The translations under genes were made by a program, and so were the position numbers. The notes beneath the pieces are model-generated. The model ran no database searches. It was not told the DNA's origin and worked only from the letters and a program-made list of their open reading frames with translations. DNA of 64,000 nucleotides from Tricholoma matsutake (Eukaryota; Basidiomycota; Agaricomycetes; Agaricales; Tricholomataceae): NCBI GenBank assembly GCA_026075535.2, contig AP026543.1:3348001-3412000 (forward strand). Reading direction: 5' to 3'. Below, in pieces: positions 56,081 through 64,000 of this stretch; positions within the stretch are counted from its first letter, which is position 1; every line of letters begins with the position of its first letter.

Positions 56081-56397
56081 GATGGTAATGACATGTTGAA
56101 TCCGATGAATCTGACATAGACAACAGATTGTATTTATATAAATCAGAGGGGCCTTTATCTACTGATCACTCAAATCAATCTGATATCTGACATTCCAATT
56201 GTCAAGAATGTCCAGTGAAATGAAATGTCGCTGCGATTGTTGTCCATCCCGATCCTGATCCCGATTGATGTTATCTTTCATCTATGAACATCATCTGAAC
56301 ATCATCAGTGACTTTGATCTCCGATACCGATAAGCGATCAATGATAGATGTTGATTTCTCTAATCATTCTCATCAATATCTATCATTACTCCTGACA
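56081..56397. other. Divergent intergenic region
   Basis: Spacer between oxygenase 3 (minus) and the next plus-strand gene, with repeated GATCCTGATCCCGAT and CATCATCTGAACATCATC words. It is a likely shared promoter region. No gene. Confidence 0.4.
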
Positions 56398-57052
56398 ATG
56401 AGTGCTCCGAAAGTAACATGCCAGGCGGTTGTTGATTATCTCTGCTCCCGGGCTAGAGCAGCGACACTTGAAGCTAAACAGCCTCATCGTCAGTCGGGTC
56501 TCAATGAGTATTATCATATTTGGAAAGCCAGGATGAAGCAAGAACTTGTAAGTTGCATTACTCCTACATAACTACATTTTTATCCAGTGTTAGGGGATTC
56601 TGGAAATTATACTTGGATGGATGATCCTTGAGAACAAGTTCCTTTATCTCACCCCTTTTCAAAAAAGACTGCACTCCTTGGTCATGGATGTATCAAGTTC
56701 GGACATCGGCACATTCAAGGGAAGCCTTTTGTCGCTCAGGGAGGCTACTACCGACATCGACTTGACAAGGATTGTGGAACCATACCTCGATCCTTGGTGG
56801 ATCATCAGTACTCCCATGGTCATCAATCCAGACCTTTTCCCAGATGTACTGAGATTCCGGAACATGGTATGTAGCACTACATCTCATTATTAGATACTAG
56901 AATGATAATATTTTTTATTGATAACAGGTGGGGCCAGGTGTCAATGAAATTGCCCTTCCTTCCGATCAAGGGTTTTGCTTGATGTCAGCCAAAGTCAGCA
57001 GGACTCGTTGCTGGCATTGGGAATGGTACATGTGGCTGTGGGAGAGCTCTTG
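56398..57052 (+). CDS. Hypothetical gene 1 of the TIR element
   Basis: Starts MSAPKVTCQAVVDYLCSRAR. Introns fit at about 56548-56593 and 56863-56928 (GT...AG). Further segments are GILEIILGWMILENKFLYLT, DVSSSDIGTFKGSLLSLREA, ILTRIVEPYLDPWWII-type text and VGPGVNEIALPSDQGFCLMS, ending at TGA after YMWLWESS. The well-behaved splice sites and helix-rich sequence make a real gene likely. No family recognised. Confidence 0.5.
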
Positions 57053-57236
57053 ATAGAAAGGGAAGATCTTGTAGATGATGAGGAGGTCTCTGATGTGGAA
57101 TGTCCAGTCTGACTTACCTTGCCTTTAACCCAGTGATCAAAAGTAGATAATGGAGTCTTGATGATTGGAAGTCTGCTTATGGCTATGCAACTTGTGTAAC
57201 GATCAACATTGGATATATTTACTTGAAACTTGAGAG

Positions 57237-57910
57237 ATGGTCAAATCACCAACCATGAGCATCAACTGGAATGTATTGCCAGCGTTTATCCATGAAGGTG
57301 TCATTGATTTCCCCTTTTTGAACAACGCCGAAGCACAGGAATTCATGGATCTTCTCTGCTCATGGAGTTTGTTCATGGCAGCAATCAGTCCCGATAGTAA
57401 TCATTCAATGGAGCATAAATTGCAATATCTGCAAATGATTAGAGAAGAATCAGTAAGTGAACCAATGGGAACTGTCATTTCATTTGGTTTTCTAAAATCG
57501 GACAGGCTGCGGGTCAACAATTCCTGGGGAAATGTTATCTGAAGAGTTTCCACATTATAGTTCCAGAAGTTTATAAGCAAATGCATCATATTGTCAAGGC
57601 AGAAGAAGAGCTCCTTGGACTCCTTGAAAAGATTAGAGGATTGCATTCTAATTACTTACAAGAACATCCCACCACTAGTGGCCAGAAAAGACAGCCCTGG
57701 TTCTCAATATCTTTGAACAACCAGTGGGGTATGAGTCTGGAGCAAGCACTTCAGGCACATAGAGAATTTGTGAGTGATCCTCTTCATCTTGGATTTAATT
57801 TTAAATGTAACTGGACAATGCTCATTGTGATCATCTTTGAAACATCACTGGTGATGAAACCACCAGGCAACACCATCCTATACTTCCAAGGGAACTCCTA
57901 CCTGCTATGA
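57237..57910 (+). CDS. Hypothetical gene 2 of the TIR element
   Basis: Reads MSINWNVLPAFIHEGVIDFP, EAQEFMDLLCSWSLFMAAIS, an intron at about 57452-57505, then QQFLGKCYLKSFHIIVPEVY, KAEEELLGLLEKIRGLHSNY and QWGMSLEQALQAHREFVSDP. Helical and charged, with no motif recognised. It may be a second module of gene 1 or an independent protein of the element. Confidence 0.45.
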
Positions 57911-58139
57911 TGGCAGGATATCGAAACATGTTGGAGAGTCAAACAAGAGTGGCTAGTATTCGGGCAGCTATACAGGATGATTTGAGATAATGGAGAGAGG
58001 CTTACCTATGGAATTATATATTGGATAATCATTATTTACATTTGGACCATGAAAGATATTTGAATGTATGTGAAATGATTACAACAATATAAAACCACCC
58101 TGCAAAATGAAAGTGAGATCAATCTGACAAAATGACCCA

Positions 58140-58425
58140 ACAAAATGGCCAGATAAGTATTCGTGTCATCTACTGTCAGGTCATCTGGTGTCAGGTCATT
58201 TTGTCGGGTCATTTTGTCGGGTCATCTGGTGTTGGGTCATTTTGTCAGGTTATTTTGTTGGGTCATCTGGTGTCGGGTCATTTTGTCAGGTTATTTTGTT
58301 GGGTCATCTGGTGTCGGGTCATTTTGTTGGGTCATTTTGTCGGGTCATCTGGTGTCGGGTCATTTTGTCGGGTCATTTTGTTGGGTCATTTTGTCGGGTC
58401 ATTTTGTCGGGTCGTTTGTCTATAG
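58140..58425. repeat. Minisatellite of GGGTCATTTTGTC / GGGTCATCTGGTGTC units
   Basis: Two alternating units of about 15 bp, tandemly arranged from about 58185 to 58415. Long open frames across it are artefacts. It lies just inside the right end of the 12-kb TIR element. Confidence 0.9.
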
Positions 58426-58801
58426 TGAATGCTCAAAAATTCCAAACAAAGACCACTATGCTTGTCTGGATACTATTCTATGTTTACATTTTCCTTCCCT
58501 TTCGTTTCTTCATCTCTGCCTTCTTTGGAATTATCTTTAAATTAGGCTGCTCACTTATTGGTATTGGTTTTATGGTCTATTCCAATACTAACATATCCCA
58601 TGGGCCCACCCATCACATGTGGTATAAAGCTCTACTCATTTCACCCATGAGCCCATTCTATTTAAATGAACTTATACCTGCCAGATGAGCCCACACATTT
58701 TCTATGGTCTATTACAGTCTATGGGCCCACATTAGCTGGACCATTAAATATGGCCTAAAGCCACCATTAGTTAGTCCATATATAATGGTCTAAAGTCACT
58801 G

Positions 58802-58848
58802 AGAGTTGTGTAGATGTATGAGAGGTGTTGGGTGAGATGGTGATGTAC
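58802..58848 (-). other. put2: 5' remnant of P5C dehydrogenase intron 2
   Basis: Begins with donor GTACATCACC after exon 2 and ends ACACAACTCT at the inverted end of the insertion. The acceptor half is at 46819-46846. Confidence 0.8.
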
Positions 58849-59066
58849 AGGTTCGCCGTTGATGATGCAGGGTACTTCGAATGGCATTTCCTGCTCCATT
58901 TTGGATATAGCTGCCTGTAGAGCTGCATGATCTGCAGAACCTGGTGCATAGGATCTCTGTTGGATTGAAGGAAATGAGATGATGAAAGTAGGATGGAAAT
59001 GAGTGGTACCATGGGTTCATTGTTAATTTCTGGGACCTTGAATGCTGCTAGTTGTGGGACTGCCAT
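58849..59066 (-). CDS. put2: Delta-1-pyrroline-5-carboxylate dehydrogenase, exons 1-2
   Basis: Minus-strand exon 1 (59066-59010) reads MAVPQLAAFKVPEINNEPM. A 53-bp GT-AG intron follows (59009-58957). Exon 2 (58956-58849) reads RSYAPGSADHAALQAAISKM, EQEMPFEVPCIINGEP. This is the conserved N-terminus of the enzyme (FKVP...NEPM..YAPGS). The coding phase continues exactly into VKTHNF of exon 3 at 46818. The start ATG is nearly abutted by a hAT-type terminal fragment at 59068, which removes the native 5' UTR and promoter. Gene function is therefore doubtful even if the 12-kb intron could be spliced. Confidence 0.85.
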
Positions 59067-59067
59067 G

Positions 59068-59240
59068 TAGGGCTGAGCACCGTGTCCATATTTATGGGCA
59101 TATGGGCACCCGTAATACAGTTACCATCACCATACCATGTAGCCTCGAAGACACAACTTTACGGGACAGGTGACACCACAGTCACCCCCGTATCATACCG
59201 TCAAGTGACAGCCGTATACGGCCGTATGACGGTATGAATT
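59068..59240 (+). mobile_element. hAT-2-type terminal fragment
   Basis: Begins TAGGGCTGAGCACCGTGTCC, matching the hAT-2 terminal repeat at 8638. It continues with CCGTA-rich subterminal words (GTATACGGCCGTATGACGG). No matching right end or 8-bp duplication was found, so it is one end of a truncated copy or a diverged MITE, placed just upstream of the P5C dehydrogenase ATG. Confidence 0.7.
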
Positions 59241-59977
59241 TCAAAATCATGTGACACATGTATCGCGTCGACTTGGTTTACATTGTTTCCATCATTCCAT
59301 GATATGATAATTAGCTATTTGCAATAGAATGAACGTGCAATATAAGCCATCTGTATCTCACCAATTATTACTCGGAACCTTAAAAAAATAATTTAACATG
59401 ATAGAGCTTGTAAATACCTGGCTTTTGATCCAATTTTTAAGAGATTTAATGGAGATGTGATGTAGCTATGACTGAAACCGAATTACATCTGCTAAAGATG
59501 CGGGCAAAATGTAATGTGACAACCATAAATTATGTGATGCATATCTTACATTGATGGATGGTGAGCATATTTACCTACATAAAATCTCCATATCCAAAAA
59601 TATAATGAAGCAGAATGATCAAAATATGAGGGAGTTACAATCAAAGTGATTCTGATACAAGTTGAACAAAGAAAGAACTTGTACCAAAATAAATTTGGTC
59701 ATATCTTTCTCAATTCTTGACCGTTTTTGATGAACAAAAGGTCAAATTAAAGGTAATAATCATAGTTACATGGTTATGTAACCACATGACGTTTAACCAG
59801 TTGCAACAGGTTTAAACCGGTCTTTTTGTGGTCCTACATTATTTTTCAAAATGAAAGACCTGCAACTGGACTGCAAAAGACCGGTCCATAAATAGACCGC
59901 TGGTCCAGTCCTAATCGGTCCAGTTCAGTCCAGTTTTGGTCTTTTTTTCGGTCCTATAGACCAGACCTTCAAACACT
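59241..59977. other. AT-rich region ending in a GACCGGTCC-rich repeat end
   Basis: No gene. Between 59790 and 59975 repeated GGTCC/GGACC words lead to an end reading, on the minus strand, CTAGTGTTTGAAGGTCTGG. It resembles a hAT-type terminal repeat facing the Copia remnant, and its partner end is not recognised. Confidence 0.45.
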
Positions 59978-61577
59978 AGATAGACTGGTAATTTGTGTGA
60001 CCAAGGCGACAATGCCAGGTTTCCAAGTCAGCAGAGCAATGGATAGATAGGGCGTGATCGATGGCAGCGGTATTGAGGTTGAGTAAGTAGAGTTTCTTGG
60101 AGAGATGTGTGCCACATGCAATGAGTAATCCAGTGGACTTGTCAGTAATCCAACAAGCAGAATTATCAAAATGGGCTACAGTGTTCGAATCATCCACAAG
60201 TGTGCCCACAGAGACAAGTCAGACTGCCAAATTTGGAATGTAGAGTGCATTATGTAACATAATTGATGCGCCCCAAGTGATTCTCAATTTGATGTCACTG
60301 ACACCGATAGCAGCGATCGAGGAACCTCCAACCCCTTTGACAGGTCAAGATGGTATAGGGCATAAGGTTAGGAAGTCTGCCTTGTCAGGCAATATATGTA
60401 CAGTTGCCCCTGAGTCAACTATGAAAGGGTAATCGTTGAGGGAAAGATTTGATCAGCATGTCTGGCTTAGAGGCTCAACAGTGAATGCATCCTCACGAGG
60501 CATAGAGACGTGATGATTCTAGTCAATAGTGACTGTCTCCTCCTCAGTAACAACCCAACCCTCATACTCCACTTCTTCAATGGCTGCAGCCGGAACTGGA
60601 TCGGATGCAATACCCACAAACTCCTGGCAAGGGGAAACAGAAGGGGGGGCATTCTCGGAATCAACCATGACCATGAATGCTCGGCCATTAATGTCCTTGA
60701 CAGTGATGGGGACTTTAGAGTGATTAGTTTTGGGTGTTGCATTCGAGAGTGCAGCCTTGTGTGTGGCCTTTGACTCTGCAATGGTCTTTCCAGCCATACC
60801 GCCACCCAGCTTAATGCAGTACTCCTTAGTATGCCCAACTCTGTTACAGATCGTATCTGCACATGTAGGTATATTGGACGACTTGTGGGGTTTATCCCGC
60901 GCAGTGAGTGCGATGTTGGGGCAGGAACAGTTACACTGATCATTCTCGAGTAGAGATTGTTTGTTTTCTAGGAACAAATGTATATCCCTGGATGTGTATG
61001 GAGTTGTAGTAGTAGATGCAGCAATATCACCAGAGATGATGGATTGTGCGTGAGGGAAATTGTTGCTGAGAGAATTGAGGAGTGCAATACAACAAAGAAG
61101 ATTGGCTTTTATATCTCCCATGGTGAAGGCGCGCTTGATGAGGGCACAGATCTTTTCTGCCATTTCTGGGAGTGGCATGTCCTTTGTGCACTGTATGGAA
61201 AGTGCCTGTTGTAAAAGTTGGACTTGGCACACCAGTCCCTCTTTTTGATGTCGATCCTGAAGAATCTTCCAATTAGCATCAGGACCCTTTTTAATATCAA
61301 TGAATTGTCATTCAGAAGGGGAGATACTAGACATGAGGAATGTGTATGCAAGGTGAGAATTAGCCTTCCAATTGGCAAGGGTGTGAGGCTCCATGGACAA
61401 GGGTTCAGCAATATCACCAATGACATATTTGTACAGTCCATTGAGGGAGAGGGCAATAATCATCTCCTCACACCAGTCTTTGTAGTTAGACTTGAGCTTG
61501 TCCAGTTTCTTGCCAGTATACTGAACAGATAATTTGATGAGGGAAATGGATGGGGGAACAGTAGTGTCAACACCCAT
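59978..61577 (-). pseudogene. Ty1/Copia gag-protease remnant
   Basis: The minus-strand order is gag (GVDTTVPPSISLIKLSVQY, GDIAEPLSMEPHTLANWKAN, AYTFLMSSISPSE then a stop), WKILQDRHQKEGLVCQ, a knuckle region with CNRVGHTKEYCIKLGGGM, the protease motif YPFIVDSGATVHILPDK (about 60400), VKGVGGSSIAAIGVSD, and the GAG-pre-integrase LETWHCRLGHTNYQSI (about 60000). Stops are scattered (TGA in gag, others near 60512 and 60450). It is cut off at 59978 before integrase by another repeat end. The 5' LTR is at 61774-62101. Confidence 0.85.
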
Positions 61578-61758
61578 AATAGGAGGAGGGTGATGGTAGA
61601 CAATAAAATGTCAAAGAAGAAAGGGAGAAACATGCTGGAATACCAGGCACATTTGTGAAAGACAAAGGAATTGATCCGCAAGCGATTGGACAAGTGGATC
61701 AAGAGGATGACGTAGAGTGGCTAGGATACTTTCTTCTGTTGTTTAAGTGTGACAGGAG

Positions 61759-61770
61759 TGGCCCATAACC
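61759..61770 (-). other. Copia primer-binding site, half-tRNA type
   Basis: On the minus strand GGTTATGGGCCA follows the LTR end. GGTTATG is complementary to the initiator-Met tRNA anticodon region, the half-tRNA priming used by many fungal and insect Copia elements. Confidence 0.5.
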
Positions 61771-61773
61771 TAT

Positions 61774-62101
61774 TGAAAGTTAATCCTAGTGTAAACAGGA
61801 GTAGAACTACAAGTACAGTAAGTAATGATCTATAACCAAGTAATAACATTGATATGCACCTCAGTCTCTGTATAAGTGACTGAGGTGCTAATGACACTAT
61901 CTACTGTATATATATATGTGTCGTGTATGATAAAGAGGAAGGGTATAAAGGTATCTACAGAATGCACACCTCAAAGGGATGTACTAAATATAGTCAACAC
62001 ATCAAAGGCGTGCTGGCAAATATGATCAATGCACCAAAGGTGTGCCAGAAACCATATTTGGTAATACGGTGTTCATGTGTATTCACGGTGTGATTCTCAA
62101 C
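61774..62101 (-). repeat. 5' LTR of the Copia element
   Basis: On the minus strand it starts TGTTGAGAATCACACC (62101) and ends ...AACTTTCA (61774), about 328 bp, TG...CA form. A TATATATATA stretch lies near 61905. It contains imperfect tandem words (CCTTTGGTGCATTGATC, CCTTTGATGTGTTGAC). Confidence 0.65.
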
Positions 62102-63164
62102 ACTCTCCTCTACCCTCCTTTCTCTTTTCAGCCCCCCCTCTGCCTTGTTTCAACTTGGCCACTGGTGTTCAACCTACCACTGTCCCACTGCCACGTCACA
62201 GCCACCAACAGCCACAACACCTGCTACAACCACCTCAGAAATGGTGTCTATGGCCATATCCAGCGCCCAGACAAAGGCAACCACCCCAGAGAACACTCAC
62301 CAAGCCCCAAGCGACATACAAGGACCATCCACAGCCCAGGAAATGAATTTCAAGATGGCGAGCAACTACATTCATTGAAATGCACTGTCTGCTCAATGGA
62401 CAAACCCCACAAGCTCCACCTCCCTCAGCAACCAGCTCGCCCCAGACCCCCTGTAAATGCACCATTTTGGCATCATCTGTGTGGTACACCCCTGCTGTGT
62501 CACTGATGATGCCGTCAACAACTGTCAACACCCCCTGTTCATTGCCTGTGCCTTGTTCACTGCCTACACACCCCAGCTCAGCTCAGACCCCCCATAAATG
62601 GACTGTTTCACCACCTCCTGTATCTTTCACACCCAGAAACGAGATGTTTCACCAACACCCATGTCCCACACCCCTGCCACATCACAATTGACGTTGTCTA
62701 CACCCAGAAACACCCCCTGTTCATCACCCATGGCTCATTCACCCCAGCTCAGCTCAGACCCCCCATAAACAACCTGTTTTGCCACCTCCCATATCTTTCA
62801 CAACTACCAGTGCATCTGGACCCCCCACTGCTGTTGTTTCATGCCCCGTCCATGTCTGCAGCCCCAGCCACATCACCAGTGAGGTTGACCTCCATCCATG
62901 CCCCTGTCTATGTCACTAGCACCATCCACAGAACCAGCCCTGTCCATGTCACTGGCCCTGTCCCTGTCCACATCACCTGTCCTGCCCTGTCACCAGCCCC
63001 ATTCATTGTCACCAGCCCTGCACCTGTCATGTCCCCTGCACCACACCTGTCCAACTCTGACTCAGTGTTCTGGTGAACACATAAAGTTATTTAGGATTAC
63101 TACCACAACCACATTTACCTCACCACCTCCCCCCCCCAGTCATTTCTTTTGGAGTATCAGAGAG
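62102..63164. mobile_element. Interior of a second 192-bp-LTR element copy
   Basis: Pro/Thr/His-encoding CACC-rich sequence matching, in reverse complement, the interior of 13832-17373. For example GACTCAGTGTTC...GTGAACAC...AAAGTTATTT at 63058-63095 pairs with 14090-14140. Open frames here are low-complexity and not called. It is truncated on the left by the Copia LTR. Confidence 0.6.
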
Positions 63165-63356
63165 TGTAAGAGTGCCTGTTACATCAGCATTGCATTATCA
63201 CATGCATGTCTATTATCACATGTTATTCTGCTGGTATATAGTCTACACTTTGAGTACTTGCACTGTATCTTAGTTTCCTCCCCCAAAATATACTAAGTTC
63301 CTTACATGTTCCTGTCCCCTTGAGTCTCGAGTGTTGGAAGCTCTGGCTTCCTTCCA
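63165..63356 (+). repeat. 192-bp LTR, third copy
   Basis: TGTAAGAGTGCCTG... to ...GGCTTCCTTCCA, exactly 192 bp like the two ends at 13832 and 17182. Here the LTR follows the interior in the orientation expected of a normal 3' LTR. Confidence 0.8.
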
Positions 63357-64000
63357 GACAAAAGAATATCCCAAATATCTGTCAGTCTTTCAGAAGAAGG
63401 AGTCTGAGTGTAGACCAGTGACTGATCCCTAGTACATGGGCAAGCACAATGTATAGGGACTGGGAAAGCTGAGCTTAAATTAGTAGGACACTACAATCAT
63501 GATGGTTAATAAGCACTCAATTGATCAGACTTTCCTATTTGTGTAAACAACCAAAAAGGGATTTTTGAAAGTTTTCCACCCATGTTGACATGTTGGTTCA
63601 TCATAGCCAATATATTTGTATCCTCATTCCCTTATACATGAAAAAACCCTCTCAGACCAGCCAGGAAGGTTTCTTTAAGCTTCAACCCTCTCTAGGGCCC
63701 ACCCCACCTATTCTTTTTGACAATCTAGGTCCAGGCTTTTCAAATATATATAATGACTTTCAATGACAAGAGAAACCGCGAGGGAATGGTAGCATAGTAG
63801 AAAGAGCATGGAATAAACAAATGACCTGTTTTAGCACACCTTCTAGTTCTTGCACACAGAATTGCAGCAAATCAGCTGTCCATTATGATTTGGACATTAT
63901 GCAAACATTGCTGGCCAAAAAATGGCTACTAACACCACAAACACCCTCAAATTTTCTTGTAGGACATCTGTGGAATCTCAGTGGAGGATCAACAAGAGAT
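63357..64000. other. No gene seen
   Basis: Unremarkable AT-rich sequence to the window end. No motif, repeat or tRNA-like fold recognised. Confidence 0.4.

Larger units (their letters stand above)
46847..58801. mobile_element. 12-kb insertion with inverted CAGTG ends, carrying an oxygenase gene
   Basis: The left end (CAGTGTATTTGGACCATTAC at 46847) and the right end read on the minus strand (CAGTGACTTTAGACCATTA from 58801) are inverted repeats. Similarity continues inward for roughly 200 bp: CTAATGGTGGCTTTA, GGTCCAGCTAAT, GGGCCCAT. Both ends lie in one intron of P5C dehydrogenase. Inside are a TET/JBP-like oxygenase (minus), two unknown plus-strand genes, a minisatellite and the later Gypsy E insertion. 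No transposase is recognised and no target duplication is obvious. TET/JBP-like genes are known to travel with KDZ-class transposons in mushrooms, so a non-autonomous KDZ-like or another TIR element is plausible but unproven. Confidence 0.7.

Noticed and set aside
58132..58688. Overlapping frames with Gly-Ser-Phe-Cys repeats
   Set aside because: Products of a 15-bp minisatellite; all three frames are open over the repeat.
63760..63830. Possible tRNA around AGAAACCGCGAGGGAATGG
   Set aside because: No complete cloverleaf with matching acceptor and T-arm could be drawn.

Overview
The window reads as a transposon-saturated stretch of a basidiomycete (Agaricomycete-type) genome. The evidence is short (about 50-60 bp) GT-AG introns, chromodomain Gypsy elements, a fungal P5C dehydrogenase, a fungal_trans-type regulator fragment, and lineage-typical families: CK1-like kinases, TET/JBP-like 2OG-Fe(II) oxygenases and an OTT_1508-like deaminase. 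No rRNA, tRNA or CRISPR was seen. Family names come from recognising motifs by eye; no search was run.

Left part (1-24.8 kb). A decayed hAT transposase (1-2642) is followed by a CK1-like kinase pseudogene split by a solo-LTR-like insert. Then comes a deep nest. An old Gypsy element (A) contributes its pol tail (5993-6169 and 13174-13314), an antisense coiled-coil/Cys-cluster gene and a 3' LTR (24189-24755). Its chromodomain was split at a TA by a Tc1/mariner-like element (6172 to about 13173), which was itself hit at its transposase C-terminus by a hAT element (8638-12917, 8-bp target duplication ATGATCTT). The antisense gene of A was split by a minus-strand Gypsy (B, 13791-23613, target duplication TCCCA). 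One LTR of B in turn holds a 3.5-kb element with 192-bp LTR-like ends in inverted orientation (13832-17373, target duplication ATGTG). The RT-to-integrase part of B is replaced by the 3' end of a sister element (C) in opposite orientation.

Middle (24.8-43 kb). Poorly recognisable repeats give way to a cluster of nucleic-acid-modifying enzyme genes. These are a TET/JBP-like oxygenase with a damaged iron site (30.7-32.0 kb, minus), a truncated Gypsy D, an OTT_1508-like deaminase (35.6-38.2 kb, minus), a hypothetical gene, and a GC-rich second oxygenase with its iron ligands (40.6-42.7 kb, plus).

Right part (43-64 kb). A transcription-factor remnant is followed by a P5C dehydrogenase gene (minus) whose second intron carries a 12-kb insertion (46847-58801). 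That insertion has inverted CAGTG ends and carries a third TET/JBP-like oxygenase plus two unknown genes, and it was itself invaded by Gypsy E (47189-54560). E retains LTRs, gag, a candidate -1 frameshift site, pol with its active-site motifs and a third zinc-knuckle ORF. All nine in-frame stops in E are TGA, which suggests CGA to TGA decay. A hAT terminal fragment, a Copia gag/protease remnant with its 5' LTR, and a second piece of the 192-bp-LTR family end the window.

The most striking unexplained structure is in the LTRs of Gypsy B, C and E. Each carries a tandem array of hairpins whose stems differ but pair perfectly or nearly so, while the five-base loop AAGCC is almost invariant.
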